Source: Candidatus Thiodiazotropha endoloripes (GTDB lineage Bacteria > Pseudomonadota > Gammaproteobacteria > Chromatiales > Chromatiaceae). From it: a stretch of 64,000 bases of DNA. Of this stretch, positions 20,129 to 29,896 are shown one piece after another. The DNA lies in NCBI GenBank assembly GCA_001709035.1, contig LVKA01000026.1, positions 62,001 to 126,000 of the forward strand, read 5' to 3'. The notes beneath the pieces are model-generated. The model searched no databases. It saw nothing but the letters and a program-made list of their open reading frames with translations, and was not told the origin of the DNA. Numbering within the stretch: the first letter of the stretch is position 1; each line of letters opens with the position of its first letter. The position numbers were made by a program, and so were the translations under genes.

Positions 20129-21176
20129 GTTGTATATAATCCATCATTCGCGATTTCAGTTTTGATTCAGACTTGATAGGAAAACCTAAAGAGCGGGCGA
20201 CATCGGTATTGAAAAGTACTGAGAAATATTTACCCATCTGTTGCTCTAATGGGATCTGTTCTGAGCTGAAGTGGGCGATAATATTGTCTCTGACCTGGTA
20301 AGCGATATCTTCCGGTGAGGAGTAGACTGCGGCCAGTGCTCCTGCTTTCACATAGGCCGAGGAGAAGCCGATTAAAGGAACTCTTTTTCGATACGTGGAT
20401 AGCAATATATTCGAAACAGTGGATTTGTTATGTATGTTTGTGTCCGGCGTAGTCAGAAAAATATCGATTCTTTCCAATAGATTATTGATTGCAGTGCCGA
20501 CGTGGTCATTGGAAAAGATTTGCTCGATAAGCAGATTCAGTTTCAGCCGCATCGCGGCGTCCTGCAGCGACTCCACGGTGCCTTGGTCTTTGCTATCCAC
20601 AACGATGCCAATATCTTCAAATCTACTGGACAGCGCCTTGATCAGTGCCAGGCTATGGCCTGCAGGCTGGTCGAGGTAAAGAAAGTGCTGCTTCGGATTG
20701 GTTGTGAGATTCTCCTGGATCATGACATTATTTTTTGGGATTAGGGCGGAGATGATGGTTATGTTGTGGATATTTTTTCCGGAAGTAATCGCCGCATGAG
20801 TGCCCAATGTGATAATCGCTTTATACCGCTTGTGTATTTGCTGATCGTAGGAGGAGATATGAACGATGTCGTAGTTACTGTTTTGGCAACTCAACCCATG
20901 ATCGCGACAGTATTTAATGGTTGAGTTGGTTATGGTGGTGGCTACATCGAGGTAGACATCCTTATTGTCGCTGAGAAGGATCAGGATATTGTTATAGTCG
21001 TTTTGAGATCTTGCGGTTCCAGGGAGCAAACTAAGTAAACTGAACAAGATGGCCAGGATCGAGAAGGTTCTGGACAGGGGCTTGTTTTTGTTTGCTTTAA
21101 CCGATTGTCTGAAAGCACAGAGGCACACTCTACCTGGGTAGACTCGCTGAGCAGAATGTGTCTCTGTGCCGGTCAT
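20115..21176 (-). CDS. Periplasmic ABC-type substrate-binding protein, probable sensor partner
   Basis: 353 residues with a hydrophobic signal or anchor (about 36-55, ending in TARSQ) after an unusually long charged N-terminal extension. The mature part has the alternating fold of the ABC_sub_bind type ([19 protein letters not shown] ... [13 protein letters not shown] ... [19 protein letters not shown] ... [30 protein letters not shown]). No ABC permease or ATPase lies nearby. It is sandwiched between a TonB-dependent receptor (11 bp upstream) and the hybrid kinase (14-nt overlap), so I infer a ligand-presenting role in signalling rather than transport. The first part of the N terminus may be untranslated if a non-ATG start is used. 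Confidence 0.72.
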   Translation of the reverse strand: MTGTETHSAQRVYPGRVCLCAFRQSVKANKNKPLSRTFSILAILFSLLSLLPGTARSQNDYNNILILLSDNKDVYLDVATTITNSTIKYCRDHGLSCQNSNYDIVHISSYDQQIHKRYKAIITLGTHAAITSGKNIHNITIISALIPKNNVMIQENLTTNPKQHFLYLDQPAGHSLALIKALSSRFEDIGIVVDSKDQGTVESLQDAAMRLKLNLLIEQIFSNDHVGTAINNLLERIDIFLTTPDTNIHNKSTVSNILLSTYRKRVPLIGFSSAYVKAGALAAVYSSPEDIAYQVRDNIIAHFSSEQIPLEQQMGKYFSVLFNTDVARSLGFPIKSESKLKSRMMDYIQHDFD

Positions 21177-21187
21177 ATGAAGTGGAA

Positions 21188-23425
21188 TTAGTAATTTAAT
21201 TTGGCCTGTAAATAAGCTCTTCTTTCCCAGATATTGTGTTCATCAACCCTGTCGCTATGGTAAAAGTCAAAATTCTCCTTATGAATATTCTGCAATATCA
21301 AGGCGATATCCATTTTTGCCTTTTCCAGGCTCAATCTCTTGTTGAATTTGAGGTCGAGTCGGCTGTAGTTGGGTACTGCGTCACCCTCACCAGGCCACTC
21401 CATTTCATCAGTAAAATAGTAGCCTAAACTCATGGACACACCGTCATCAAACATATGGCTGGCCAATAGACTGAAGGTGCGCTGGGGAATTTTCTCATCG
21501 GCATTCTCCCGATAACTGAAAACACCATCTTTGAGTCGCTTTATCTCATTACCACTGACATTCAGATAGCTGAATCCGAGAAATACCATATCTCTGCTAG
21601 TCGGGCGGAAATTCATTTCAAACTCGATACCATTGATCTCAACCGTACCAAAGTTGGTATAGGTGAAAGCACCTCGCTGATAAAACCTATTAAATTGATA
21701 GAGAATCTCCAGATCAACAGGGTCAGTGATTCCTCTGTCGGGATCAGGCAGGTCGAAATTGCCATACTGATCTATGATGTCGTTGTATTCCTCGTGAAAC
21801 AGACAGATATCAAAGTTCAATCCATAATCGGTTATGTTACCGAAGTAGCCGGCTTCGAATCGATCGATTCTCTGCGGGTCCAGCTCCTCTGTGCTGATCA
21901 CCCAGGTGTTCAGGGCGTCATCCTGATCTCCCAGATAAACAGACAAATTTACATTGTCTTCATAGATGGTCGGCATCCGATAGGCTCTTGAACCACTTAT
22001 TCTGAAGGTGTTGCTTGGGGATAAATGATAATTAAGCCCAAGTCTTGGAGAAAAAACCTGTTTCTTACCTTCGAATTTTTCAAGCATGGCACCGGCATTG
22101 ATAACCGTGCTGGGGGTGGCATACCATTCACTATTCAGAAAGAGTCTGTATAAGTCTCTGGAGATTGCTTTATCCTGTTGGAAAAGCCAGGGACTCTCGC
22201 CTCGGTCATGGCGTGCACCCACACCCCAAGCTATTCGAAGATCATCAACCGGTTCAAGTGTATTCTCAATCTCCAAATCATAACGATGTGATTTAAGTCC
22301 AATCCAGGAGAAGACAAATGGTGAATCGGTCATATTCAGCGCTTGCAGCAGAGACTCAAAATCGTATCTGCCGCCTGAAATGGAGGCTGCAAACAGATCA
22401 GGCCGCAAGGATTCATCAAATCCCTGCAAATCGTCGATTGCATTGATCTGTTCAGATAATGTTGGGGTGTAATAGGTATCATCCACTTCATAATAGTTGT
22501 GGTAGAACTGAACATTTACTTTGTTTTCAGGGGATATAAAGTGATTCCAGGCGATGGACTGGTAGTTGTACTTGGATTCGATCTCTCGCTCTTCCTGCAG
22601 CAGATTAGGGTGTCCCTCATCATAATCACCACTCACAACAGCCAGCTCCGCATTCAATGAGTTGTGCTCATCAAGCTGGTAATCACTGGTAAATTTCAGC
22701 CACTTTGAACGGCTGGCATCATCTCGATTGTCAAAGCCTTCATCCTCTTTATAACTGGCCGAAAGTCGATAGGCGAAATCTCCCAGTTCAGCGGAATGTG
22801 CTGCGTCGATATATCGGGTTAATCCATAGCCGACGGTTGCCGAGGCCATGGTACTTGGCATCTCTTTGATTTGGTCAGTGACAATGTTGATCACTCCGGC
22901 ATAGGAGTTGGAGCCATAGGCGGCAGCATTCGGTCCCCGAATGACCTCGATTCTCAGGATCTCATCCAGACTCAGTGCAATCTCAGACCAGGGTATGCCG
23001 CCATAGACCGGATCATAGATTGATCGACCGTCGATCAGTACCTGCATATCCCTGGCATACTCATCCGCATGTCCATGATAGGTGACAGTCGCTCTTGATC
23101 CTGCATAGAAACCGATTGTAAATCCAGGTACCAGTCTGAGCAGATCAGGTATGTTCAGCGCGGTGCTGGCCTGGATCATTTTTCGGTCGATTACGGTCAT
23201 GGCTGTCGGAGTATCTGCCTGTGACTGACTCAACCTGGTGGCAGAGAGCACAATGGGAAGATCATCGTAGAAGTAATCTTCTGAGAAGTTATCCTGGTGA
23301 TTATCAGCATAGAGATTGGTTGAGGAGAGCAGTACCCCAGTACATAACAGGTTTTGTATGAAATGGGGGTAGTATTTGATTTTCAGCATACGAAGGCCTT
23401 GAATGGAATTAATTGGTAATTTCAT
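21188..23425 (-). CDS. TonB-dependent outer-membrane receptor
   Basis: 745 residues with a signal peptide ending near LYADN, a TonB-box-like DLPIVLSATR at the mature N terminus, a plug domain (DRKMIQASTALNIPDLLRLVPGF ... VLIDGRSIYDPVYGG ... RIEVIRGPNAAAYGSNSYAGVINIVT) and a 22-strand-type barrel to the C terminus (AYLQAKLNY). The plug matches cobalamin/siderophore/colicin-type receptors. It is the first gene of the leftward set with the binding protein and hybrid kinase. A later ATG at codon 13 is an alternative start and gives a more normal signal peptide. The substrate cannot be read from the sequence. Confidence 0.88.
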   Translation of the reverse strand: MKLPINSIQGLRMLKIKYYPHFIQNLLCTGVLLSSTNLYADNHQDNFSEDYFYDDLPIVLSATRLSQSQADTPTAMTVIDRKMIQASTALNIPDLLRLVPGFTIGFYAGSRATVTYHGHADEYARDMQVLIDGRSIYDPVYGGIPWSEIALSLDEILRIEVIRGPNAAAYGSNSYAGVINIVTDQIKEMPSTMASATVGYGLTRYIDAAHSAELGDFAYRLSASYKEDEGFDNRDDASRSKWLKFTSDYQLDEHNSLNAELAVVSGDYDEGHPNLLQEEREIESKYNYQSIAWNHFISPENKVNVQFYHNYYEVDDTYYTPTLSEQINAIDDLQGFDESLRPDLFAASISGGRYDFESLLQALNMTDSPFVFSWIGLKSHRYDLEIENTLEPVDDLRIAWGVGARHDRGESPWLFQQDKAISRDLYRLFLNSEWYATPSTVINAGAMLEKFEGKKQVFSPRLGLNYHLSPSNTFRISGSRAYRMPTIYEDNVNLSVYLGDQDDALNTWVISTEELDPQRIDRFEAGYFGNITDYGLNFDICLFHEEYNDIIDQYGNFDLPDPDRGITDPVDLEILYQFNRFYQRGAFTYTNFGTVEINGIEFEMNFRPTSRDMVFLGFSYLNVSGNEIKRLKDGVFSYRENADEKIPQRTFSLLASHMFDDGVSMSLGYYFTDEMEWPGEGDAVPNYSRLDLKFNKRLSLEKAKMDIALILQNIHKENFDFYHSDRVDEHNIWERRAYLQAKLNY

Positions 23426-23748
23426 CCATGATTAACGAGTTGCTCCAATAGATGGTCGTCTGTAATCAATGTCATTGATTCATAAATATTTTTATATACT
23501 ACAGCAGCACTTTTCAGCGATTGGTTTAGAGCGGAATCTCCTACAACCATAGGGTTTTCCGCAGTATTCACAACAGCAGTGCTGAGGTTAAGACAATTTT
23601 ACAGTGATTGGTAGGGAATTGGTCGGAATCTAAATACTACTCGAGATCTGTCATCCGCTGACCAAACAGTTATACAGACTCCAACAAGGTCACTCGGTAT
23701 GAGTTGAGCTTGCTCTAGGGATTCATGAGGCCAGGCGAGATTGGTGGG
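23426..23748. other. Intergenic region, promoter side of the TonB receptor operon
   Basis: About 320 bp between the ubiV stop and the receptor start. It is AT-rich near 23480-23500 and must hold the receptor promoter. I find no gene, repeat or clear hairpin terminator. Confidence 0.35.
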
Positions 23749-24630
23749 CTACAGGTTGCCGCTATTCCCATGCCAATAGCCATCGCAGCTGCCAAGCGGG
23801 ATATATTGCTGCAAATCTTCAGGTTGATCACCCGCCAATGCCTGGGAATAGGCTGTGACGATTTTTTCAGTGTGTCTGTATTGCGGACTGATGCGGAGAA
23901 TATCGACTTCGAGTCGTTTCAGCTCCGCCAGTTCCGGTAGTAGATTGCAGCTTTTTGCCGAGACGGTTTGGATGCCATTTAAGGCCAGCAGAGTCTCACC
24001 ATCCTGGGTTGAGAGGAGTCTCCCCTCAGGATATTCGATGCATTTGTACTGACAGTCATCCTTGGGCAGATTATGGGAGCGGGCGGTGAAGCAGCGTGCC
24101 GAGAGTGTCAGTGGCATGCGTCCGTGACAGAAAACTTCCGTCTCAACGCCTTGCGGTCGCTGCTGTTGCATCTGCTGCAAAGTCTCCCTGCCCAGTTCAA
24201 GCGGCATCACCCAACGGGTGAGCCCTTTCGCAGCAAGATGTTTCAGGGTTTCCGCATTGTAGATGTTTATGCTCGGCCCGGTAGTGAAAGGCAAACTTCT
24301 TTCATGCAGGATCTGTACGGCGCCTATGTCGTTGGCCTCCACGGTAAAACGGCCATTTTCACAGATTTTTCTGAGAGTCTTCAGTTCGGATTCGGCCTCC
24401 AGCAGTGCCAGCGTGGAGAGTACGATCTGTTTGTCGCTCTGCTCATTCAGTTTGGTTGCGATGTCGATCCAATCCTGAGTCTTCAGGCTGCGACGCTTGG
24501 AACAGACGGTTTCACCCAGATAGATGATGTCTACCGGCATTTCTGCCGCCTGCTCATAGAATTGGTAGATCTCTTCTTTCGGCCAGTAGAACAGAATGGG
24601 TCCGAGTGACAACTTAGGATTGGTGCTCAT
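23749..24630 (-). CDS. ubiV: Ubiquinone biosynthesis protein UbiV (U32 family)
   Basis: Partner of UbiU in oxygen-independent hydroxylation of ubiquinone precursors; a 4Fe-4S peptidase-U32-family protein that in E. coli uses prephenate as oxygen donor. The 293 residues include KLSLGPILFYWPKEE and the cluster cysteines Cys43, Cys180, Cys193 and Cys197, which correspond to the four ligands described for E. coli UbiV. It starts 3 nt after the ubiU stop, so the two are co-translated. Confidence 0.93.
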   Translation of the reverse strand: MSTNPKLSLGPILFYWPKEEIYQFYEQAAEMPVDIIYLGETVCSKRRSLKTQDWIDIATKLNEQSDKQIVLSTLALLEAESELKTLRKICENGRFTVEANDIGAVQILHERSLPFTTGPSINIYNAETLKHLAAKGLTRWVMPLELGRETLQQMQQQRPQGVETEVFCHGRMPLTLSARCFTARSHNLPKDDCQYKCIEYPEGRLLSTQDGETLLALNGIQTVSAKSCNLLPELAELKRLEVDILRISPQYRHTEKIVTAYSQALAGDQPEDLQQYIPLGSCDGYWHGNSGNL

Positions 24631-24633
24631 GAA

Positions 24634-25629
24634 TTACTGCCAGGGTCTGTAATAGGGGCCGAGGGTGGTTGAGTTGCCTTCTGAAACCTGGTCGAGGGCA
24701 CTTTGCCAGGCGGCTTGTGGCTGATAACTTTGCGGGTCGCGCTGACAGGCGTCGATGGCGGCACGCCAAATTTTGGTAACTTGGGCGATATACGCAGGCG
24801 CCCGTTGTCGACCTTCGATTTTGATCGCCCTGACCCCCGACTCATAGAGTTGGGGCAGAAGCTCCAGTGTATTCAGAGAGGTGGGCTCTTCGATGGCATA
24901 GTAAGTGTTGTCTCCCACGGCAAAACGACCTTTGCATATGGTGGGATAACCGGCCTGTTCCTCCCGGCCATATCGGTCGGTCAGGATACCGTTGAGACGG
25001 GATTCCAGCCCTTCACTTGTCTCCCGATATTCAACAAATTGTGCCGGGGAGCAGGCGCCGTGGGTGTTGGGTGATTCACCGGTAACATAGGAGGAGAGTA
25101 TGCAACGTCCCTCAACCATCACACAAAGGCTGCCGAAACCGAAAATCTCTATCTCGACCTGGGTATTTTCGATCACCTGCTTGACCTGACTGAGTGATAA
25201 CACCCGTGGCAGCACGGCCCGCTTAATGTCAAATGAGTCGGCATAAAACGCCAGTGCTTCATAGTTGGTGCTCGAGGCTTGAACGGACAGATGCAGGTTC
25301 AGGTCGGGATAGCTGTTATGGGCATACCCCAGGATACCGATGTCGGCGCAGATCAGGGCATCAACACCAAGTGATGCAGCGCTATCCACCGCCTGACACC
25401 AACGTTCCCAGCCCTCAGGTCTAGGGTAGGTGTTGATCGCCATGAAGACCCGTTTACCGCGGGATTTAGCATAACTGATCCCTTCTCTGGCCCGTTTCAG
25501 ATTAAAGTTGAGTCCGGGAAAATGGCGGGCGTTGGTATCGTTTTGCAGCCCAAAGTAGACCGCGTCCGCGCCGTTATCGACGGCTGCTTTGAGGGAGGGC
25601 AGATTGCCGGCCGGGCAGACCAGTTCCAT
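24634..25629 (-). CDS. ubiU: Ubiquinone biosynthesis protein UbiU (U32 family)
   Basis: 331 residues, the same length as E. coli UbiU, starting MELVCPAGNLPSLKAAVDNG. With this start the four iron-sulfur ligands fall at Cys169, Cys176, Cys193 and Cys232, identical numbering to E. coli, which decides the start. A purine-rich GAGAAG lies 4-5 nt upstream. An ATG four codons earlier (25641) is possible, and the frame is open to 25899 through the preceding radical-SAM gene. It acts with UbiV and UbiT. Confidence 0.94.
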   Translation of the reverse strand: MELVCPAGNLPSLKAAVDNGADAVYFGLQNDTNARHFPGLNFNLKRAREGISYAKSRGKRVFMAINTYPRPEGWERWCQAVDSAASLGVDALICADIGILGYAHNSYPDLNLHLSVQASSTNYEALAFYADSFDIKRAVLPRVLSLSQVKQVIENTQVEIEIFGFGSLCVMVEGRCILSSYVTGESPNTHGACSPAQFVEYRETSEGLESRLNGILTDRYGREEQAGYPTICKGRFAVGDNTYYAIEEPTSLNTLELLPQLYESGVRAIKIEGRQRAPAYIAQVTKIWRAAIDACQRDPQSYQPQAAWQSALDQVSEGNSTTLGPYYRPWQ

Positions 25630-25673
25630 ATTGCTTCTCATAGTTAATAATCCGGCAAATAGTTCATATGAAT

Positions 25674-26591
25674 TCAGGCGACGTTTCGGCAGCTCTGGCG
25701 GCGACGCTGCAGTTCCCGGGTGATGCCATTTAACACCCGCCATTTCAGTGTGCACCAGGCGGGTGTCAGAAGAATTTTTTCGGAAGCGGTGCCGGTTAGT
25801 CTGTGCCAGACGATGTTGTCGGGGGCCTGTTCCACCAGATCGGCAGCGATCTGGATATATTCGTTCATCGTCAAAGGGGTGTATTCGCCGTTTCGCCAAC
25901 TGTTTGCCAGCTGGGTTCCTTTGACCACATGCAGCGGGTGCAGCTTGAGGCCGTCTGTACCGAGCGTTGTAACCCGCCGTAGACTCTCCCGGTTATGCTG
26001 GGCAGTTTCACCAGGTAGACCGGCGATCAAATGGGTGCAGACCTTGATGCCTCGGCTTCTCGCTCTGAGTACCGCATCCTGGTATTCGGCGAACCCATGT
26101 CCCCGATTGACCTGTTCCAGGGTCTCATCAAAAGCGGATTGCAGGCCAAGTTCCAGCCAGATCTCATAACCTTGTGCCTGATAACCGGAGAGTAATTCCA
26201 ATACCCCGTCGGGAACGCAGTCAGGCCGGGTGCCGATCGAGAGCCCGATGACGTCCTGCTCGGCAAGTGCCTTATCATAGCGTTCCGTCAGCCGCTCAAG
26301 TGAGTCGTAGGTGTTTGTATATGCTTGAAAATAGGCAAGATATTTTTTTGCACCGGTACGCTTTCGAATAACCTCCCGGCCGGCTTGCAACTGCTCGTTG
26401 ATCGGTTTCGGGCGGCGACCATTGGGGCTGAACGAGACGTTGTTGCAGAAAGTGCAGCCGCCAAGTCCTTTGGTACCGTCTCTGTTAGGGCAGGTGAACG
26501 CTGTATCAAGCGCAATTTTATGCACTCTCTCCCCATATCGATTGAGCAGATACTGCCCGAATGTGGGGAGTTGTTCAGCCAGGGTGGTCAT
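25674..26591 (-). CDS. YhcC-like radical SAM protein (TIGR01212 family)
   Basis: 305-residue radical SAM enzyme of the YhcC type, with the 4Fe-4S cysteines in the family-specific spacing Cys34-x11-Cys46-x2-Cys49 (TCPNRDGTKGLGGCTFCN) followed by the conserved KYLAYFQAYTNTY, IGTRPDCVPDGVLELL and WLELGLQS blocks. The reaction of this family is not established. It lies between another radical-SAM gene (5 bp upstream) and ubiU (44 bp downstream) in one leftward operon, suggesting a link to anaerobic metabolism. Confidence 0.9.
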   Translation of the reverse strand: MTTLAEQLPTFGQYLLNRYGERVHKIALDTAFTCPNRDGTKGLGGCTFCNNVSFSPNGRRPKPINEQLQAGREVIRKRTGAKKYLAYFQAYTNTYDSLERLTERYDKALAEQDVIGLSIGTRPDCVPDGVLELLSGYQAQGYEIWLELGLQSAFDETLEQVNRGHGFAEYQDAVLRARSRGIKVCTHLIAGLPGETAQHNRESLRRVTTLGTDGLKLHPLHVVKGTQLANSWRNGEYTPLTMNEYIQIAADLVEQAPDNIVWHRLTGTASEKILLTPAWCTLKWRVLNGITRELQRRRQSCRNVA

Positions 26592-26596
26592 GAGGA

Positions 26597-27196
26597 TCAG
26601 CCCACAACATTGAGTTCGCGGCGACGAAATTTCACTTTCAGTTGTCTTGCGATACCTTCGCAGGCTTCAATATCGACCCCATCCAGGCCATCGATCGCCG
26701 TGGCAGTCACATCCGGGATATATTTTGTTGCCCGATCAAGAAATGCCAGCATGGCCTGGTAGGAGCCAGGCAGGTTGGGACGGCAGTGCTGATCGTAAAT
26801 CTCACTGTTTTGCGCGTTCAGCGAGACCGATAGGGCATCGACGCATTCCGCCAACTCAGGCAGGGTGTCTTGTTTGTGCACCAGGTTGGAGAGTCCATCC
26901 GTATTGACCCGCACACGTCCGCCGTGCTGTTTGACATGGCGGGCGACCTCCAGCAGTACATTGAGCCTGAGCGTGGGTTCGCCATAGCCACAAAAGACAA
27001 CCTCATCATATTTGGACACATCGCCAAGGGATGTGATCACCTCTTCAGCCGTGGGGCGGTGGTGAATGGTCAGATCGTAACCCTGTACCGTCATATCACC
27101 CTGGGTCTTTGGGCAGAAAGCACACTCAAGGGTGCAGCGGTCAGTAATGCTGAGATAGAGATTGTTGCCGATTTGGTAGCTGATCTGCTGTTGCAC
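26597..27196 (-). CDS. TatD-associated-type radical SAM protein (TIGR04038-like)
   Basis: A short radical SAM protein of about 199 residues. The CxxxCxxC motif is Cys21, Cys25, Cys28 (DRCTLECAFCPK), followed by the SAM-binding GYGEPTLR and the barrel segments RVRVNTDGLSNL and DALSVSLNAQN. It resembles the family annotated as TatD-family-associated radical SAM proteins, though no tatD is adjacent here. I use a GTG start at 27196, preceded by GAGAG; the frame is open to a TTG at 27298 that lacks a ribosome binding site. It is the first gene of the operon with the YhcC-like gene, ubiU and ubiV. Confidence 0.78.
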   Translation of the reverse strand: MQQQISYQIGNNLYLSITDRCTLECAFCPKTQGDMTVQGYDLTIHHRPTAEEVITSLGDVSKYDEVVFCGYGEPTLRLNVLLEVARHVKQHGGRVRVNTDGLSNLVHKQDTLPELAECVDALSVSLNAQNSEIYDQHCRPNLPGSYQAMLAFLDRATKYIPDVTATAIDGLDGVDIEACEGIARQLKVKFRRRELNVVG

Positions 27197-27374
27197 GATG
27201 CTCTCATAGAGTGAGTTTAGAGAGGCTATCCTAGCGTTTGAATTGAGCGAAACAATGACTTTGGTCAAGTCAATCACTGAGACAAAAGGATAGTACAACC
27301 GGTTTTTTACACTTATTTAGATCAGAGGGATTGTTGGATTCCAAGAGAGGCGGTCTGCAGTAATCGTGCACTAC

Positions 27375-28895
27375 TTATTTACCGCCACCCATTGTCTTCA
27401 TCATTTTCTGGCAGATCACCTTGAAGTTCTCGAACTGCTGGCGTGTAACCCCTGGCCCGCTTAAGCCATTATCGGCATAAAAAAGTCCCACCGGTTTGTT
27501 ACGGATGAAGATCGACATGGAGACGAATCCACTGGTATTGATCTGTTCTTTCGCCTCTTGGGGGATCATGGGAAGGTATTTTTCAGCATTATCCTTATTC
27601 AGGATAATTGCTTGAGGTTTGGTTAATAATATCTTGAATAGACTCGGTTTTTTTGTGTCTAATGCAAATCCTTTCAGGGACAGTTGCTGTTCCGACTCTA
27701 TGACCAGGCGGGACCTGATCATGGCGTGATCGGGGGTAAGCATGGCAAACATGGTGCGGCTCAGGCCGAGATCATCGTGCATCTGTTGCAAGGCGCTGTT
27801 GAGCATCTCCTGCAAAGGGTTGCTCTTTTGCGCCGGTGGCGCAGGCGTGTTGCTGACGGCGGCAGGCTTTTGCTGTTTCGGTGGTGGCGTTTCCGCTTCA
27901 GGCACTGACTTGCCGGTGCTGGGCTCAGCCTTCTGAACTGGTGCCGGTTGAGGTTTTTCCGCTACAGCCTTTTTCGGCGGGGGAGGACTTTTGGCTGGTT
28001 GCTCCGATTTTTTACTGGCAGGCTTTGTGGTGGGCTTCGGATCACCGCTGATGATATAGAAACCCGGTAGCGGCAGGGGAAGGGTGTGCAGATCCCGTGC
28101 GGCTTCCGCAGCCAGCTGGTGTAGTGCTGAGATGGCATTTTCCTGGGGGATTTCCAGGAACTCGGCCAACAGCTCCAGATTCCCGATGGTCTTTTCCCGC
28201 CGCCAACCCAGGCTGGTTTCTCTGGCAATCGCTGAGGAGAGCATCACAGAGAGGGGTTTGGGCAGAAAACTGTTGGAGATGCCCTGTGACTCTATGATCA
28301 GATCCGGTAGCTGCCAACGTTCGCTCAAGCGGATATTGAGTGTCTCGAATGTACAGCCCAACTCGGCTTTGGCAACACTCTCCCGGTCATCCCCACCGAG
28401 AATTTTGTTTTGCACACGTTGCATCTCATCCGGAACCACAGACCACAGGGCCATCTCGCCGATATCGTGCAGCAGGGCCCCGGTATAGAGTCCATCCGTG
28501 TCCGGCAGATTCCGCATCTTGGCCAAACTGCGGACATAAAGTGCTGCATGAGCCGCCCGACTGTAGCCATTGTAGAGACCGCGTCTTGGGGGACCTTTCA
28601 GTTTATCCTCGAGCGAAGGCAGGGTTTTACTCGCCTGTTCGATCAACTCCATCCCCAGCATCGGGATGGCCAGTGTGATTCGGGTGATCGGCTCCTTGGG
28701 TTGAGTGGGTAGCTGGCTGAGCTTTTGCATCACATACAGGCTGAACCCCGGATCTCGGGAGATCACTTCCGAAAGCCGGTTATGGTTAACACTGGATTTA
28801 TTGAGTAGGTCCCTGACCTGGGTCAGGGTGCGCTGCATGACGGGAAGGGGCTCAGACGAGAGCTGCCGTACCCACGCTTCAACGGTTTGGGACAT
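27375..28895 (-). CDS. HDOD-domain signalling protein with a C-terminal GAF-like domain
   Basis: 506 residues. The N-terminal HDOD domain (about 10-215) includes LLHDIGEMALWSVVP and is related to HD phosphohydrolases but usually non-catalytic. A proline/lysine-rich linker (about 285-365, PPPPKKAVAEKPQPAP and similar) joins it to a C-terminal domain of about 140 residues (MLNSALQQMHDDLGLSRTMFAMLTPDHAMIRSRLVIES ... FVSMSIFIRNKPVGLFYADN) that has the sequence pattern of a GAF fold. The start is the ATG at 28895; a TTG three codons earlier is unlikely. HDOD proteins act in stress, motility and c-di-GMP-linked signalling; the role here is unknown. Confidence 0.8.
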   Translation of the reverse strand: MSQTVEAWVRQLSSEPLPVMQRTLTQVRDLLNKSSVNHNRLSEVISRDPGFSLYVMQKLSQLPTQPKEPITRITLAIPMLGMELIEQASKTLPSLEDKLKGPPRRGLYNGYSRAAHAALYVRSLAKMRNLPDTDGLYTGALLHDIGEMALWSVVPDEMQRVQNKILGGDDRESVAKAELGCTFETLNIRLSERWQLPDLIIESQGISNSFLPKPLSVMLSSAIARETSLGWRREKTIGNLELLAEFLEIPQENAISALHQLAAEAARDLHTLPLPLPGFYIISGDPKPTTKPASKKSEQPAKSPPPPKKAVAEKPQPAPVQKAEPSTGKSVPEAETPPPKQQKPAAVSNTPAPPAQKSNPLQEMLNSALQQMHDDLGLSRTMFAMLTPDHAMIRSRLVIESEQQLSLKGFALDTKKPSLFKILLTKPQAIILNKDNAEKYLPMIPQEAKEQINTSGFVSMSIFIRNKPVGLFYADNGLSGPGVTRQQFENFKVICQKMMKTMGGGK

Positions 28896-29149
28896 AGCCT
28901 GCAAATATTATGGTTGATGAGGTTTTCTGCATTCAGAAACACCCCGGGGTTTATTGATAAAACGCTACCAGAGTATCGGTTTTTTAGTTTATCGCTCCAA
29001 GATAAAACCTATGCGATGCGCTGGCAAGGTCTGATTGGTCCAGCAACCGGTAATCTGCCTGTTGGTCGGTAGGGAAAATTACTTGGTTTCTGCGGGAACG
29101 GGGGGGTGTTAAACTAACAGGTTTGAATATTCGGTATTGAGAGGTTTGT

Positions 29150-29896
29150 ATGGCAGGACACAGTAAGTGGGCCAATATCAAGCATAAAAAGGCTGCAAAT
29201 GATAAAAAGCGCGGCAAGATCTGGACCAAATTGATCCGTGAGATCACAGTCGCTGCCCGCATGGGGGGTGGTGATCCCAATGCCAACCCCCGATTGCGTC
29301 TGGCAATGGACAAAGGACTTGGCGCCAACATGCCCAAAGATACCATTGAACGGGCGATCAAACGGGGTGCTGGCGGCAGCGATGGTGAGAATTACGATGA
29401 GATTCGCTATGAAGGTTATGGGCCCGGTGGCACGGCCGTGATGGTGGATTGCATGACCGACAACCGCAATCGCACAGCCTCAGAAGTCCGTCACGCCTTC
29501 AGTAAGCTGGGCGGCAACCTTGGTACCGATGGGTCGGTGGCCTATCTGTTCACCAAACAGGGCATCATCAGTTTTGCATCCGGCTCCGATGAAGAGCAGG
29601 TTATGGATGCGGCACTTGAGGCCGGCGCTGAGGATGTGCTCACCAATGATGACGGCTCCATCGATGTGATCGCCACACCGGAGAGCTTCTCCGAGGTGAA
29701 GGATGCCCTGTTTCAGGCGGGATTAGAGCCGGAAAATGATGAGGTTACCTATGTGGCTTCGACCCAGGCGGAGCTGGATGAGGGGGATGCGGACAAATTG
29801 CTGCGTATGATCGATATGCTTGAAGATCTCGACGATGTGCAGAATGTCTACACCAATGCAGAGATTTCAGACGAAATCCTCGATGCAGTTGGTTGA
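29150..29896 (+). CDS. yebC: YebC/PmpR-family transcriptional or translational factor
   Basis: 248-residue YebC-family protein beginning [23 protein letters not shown]. Family members bind DNA as regulators and, for some, ease ribosome stalling at proline-rich motifs. It ends directly before the ruvC ATG, the conserved gammaproteobacterial order yebC-ruvC-ruvA-ruvB. Confidence 0.95.
   Translation: MAGHSKWANIKHKKAANDKKRGKIWTKLIREITVAARMGGGDPNANPRLRLAMDKGLGANMPKDTIERAIKRGAGGSDGENYDEIRYEGYGPGGTAVMVDCMTDNRNRTASEVRHAFSKLGGNLGTDGSVAYLFTKQGIISFASGSDEEQVMDAALEAGAEDVLTNDDGSIDVIATPESFSEVKDALFQAGLEPENDEVTYVASTQAELDEGDADKLLRMIDMLEDLDDVQNVYTNAEISDEILDAVG

Noticed and set aside
25630-25899. N-terminal extension of ubiU
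   Set aside because: It overlaps the preceding radical-SAM gene, while the shorter start reproduces E. coli cysteine numbering exactly.
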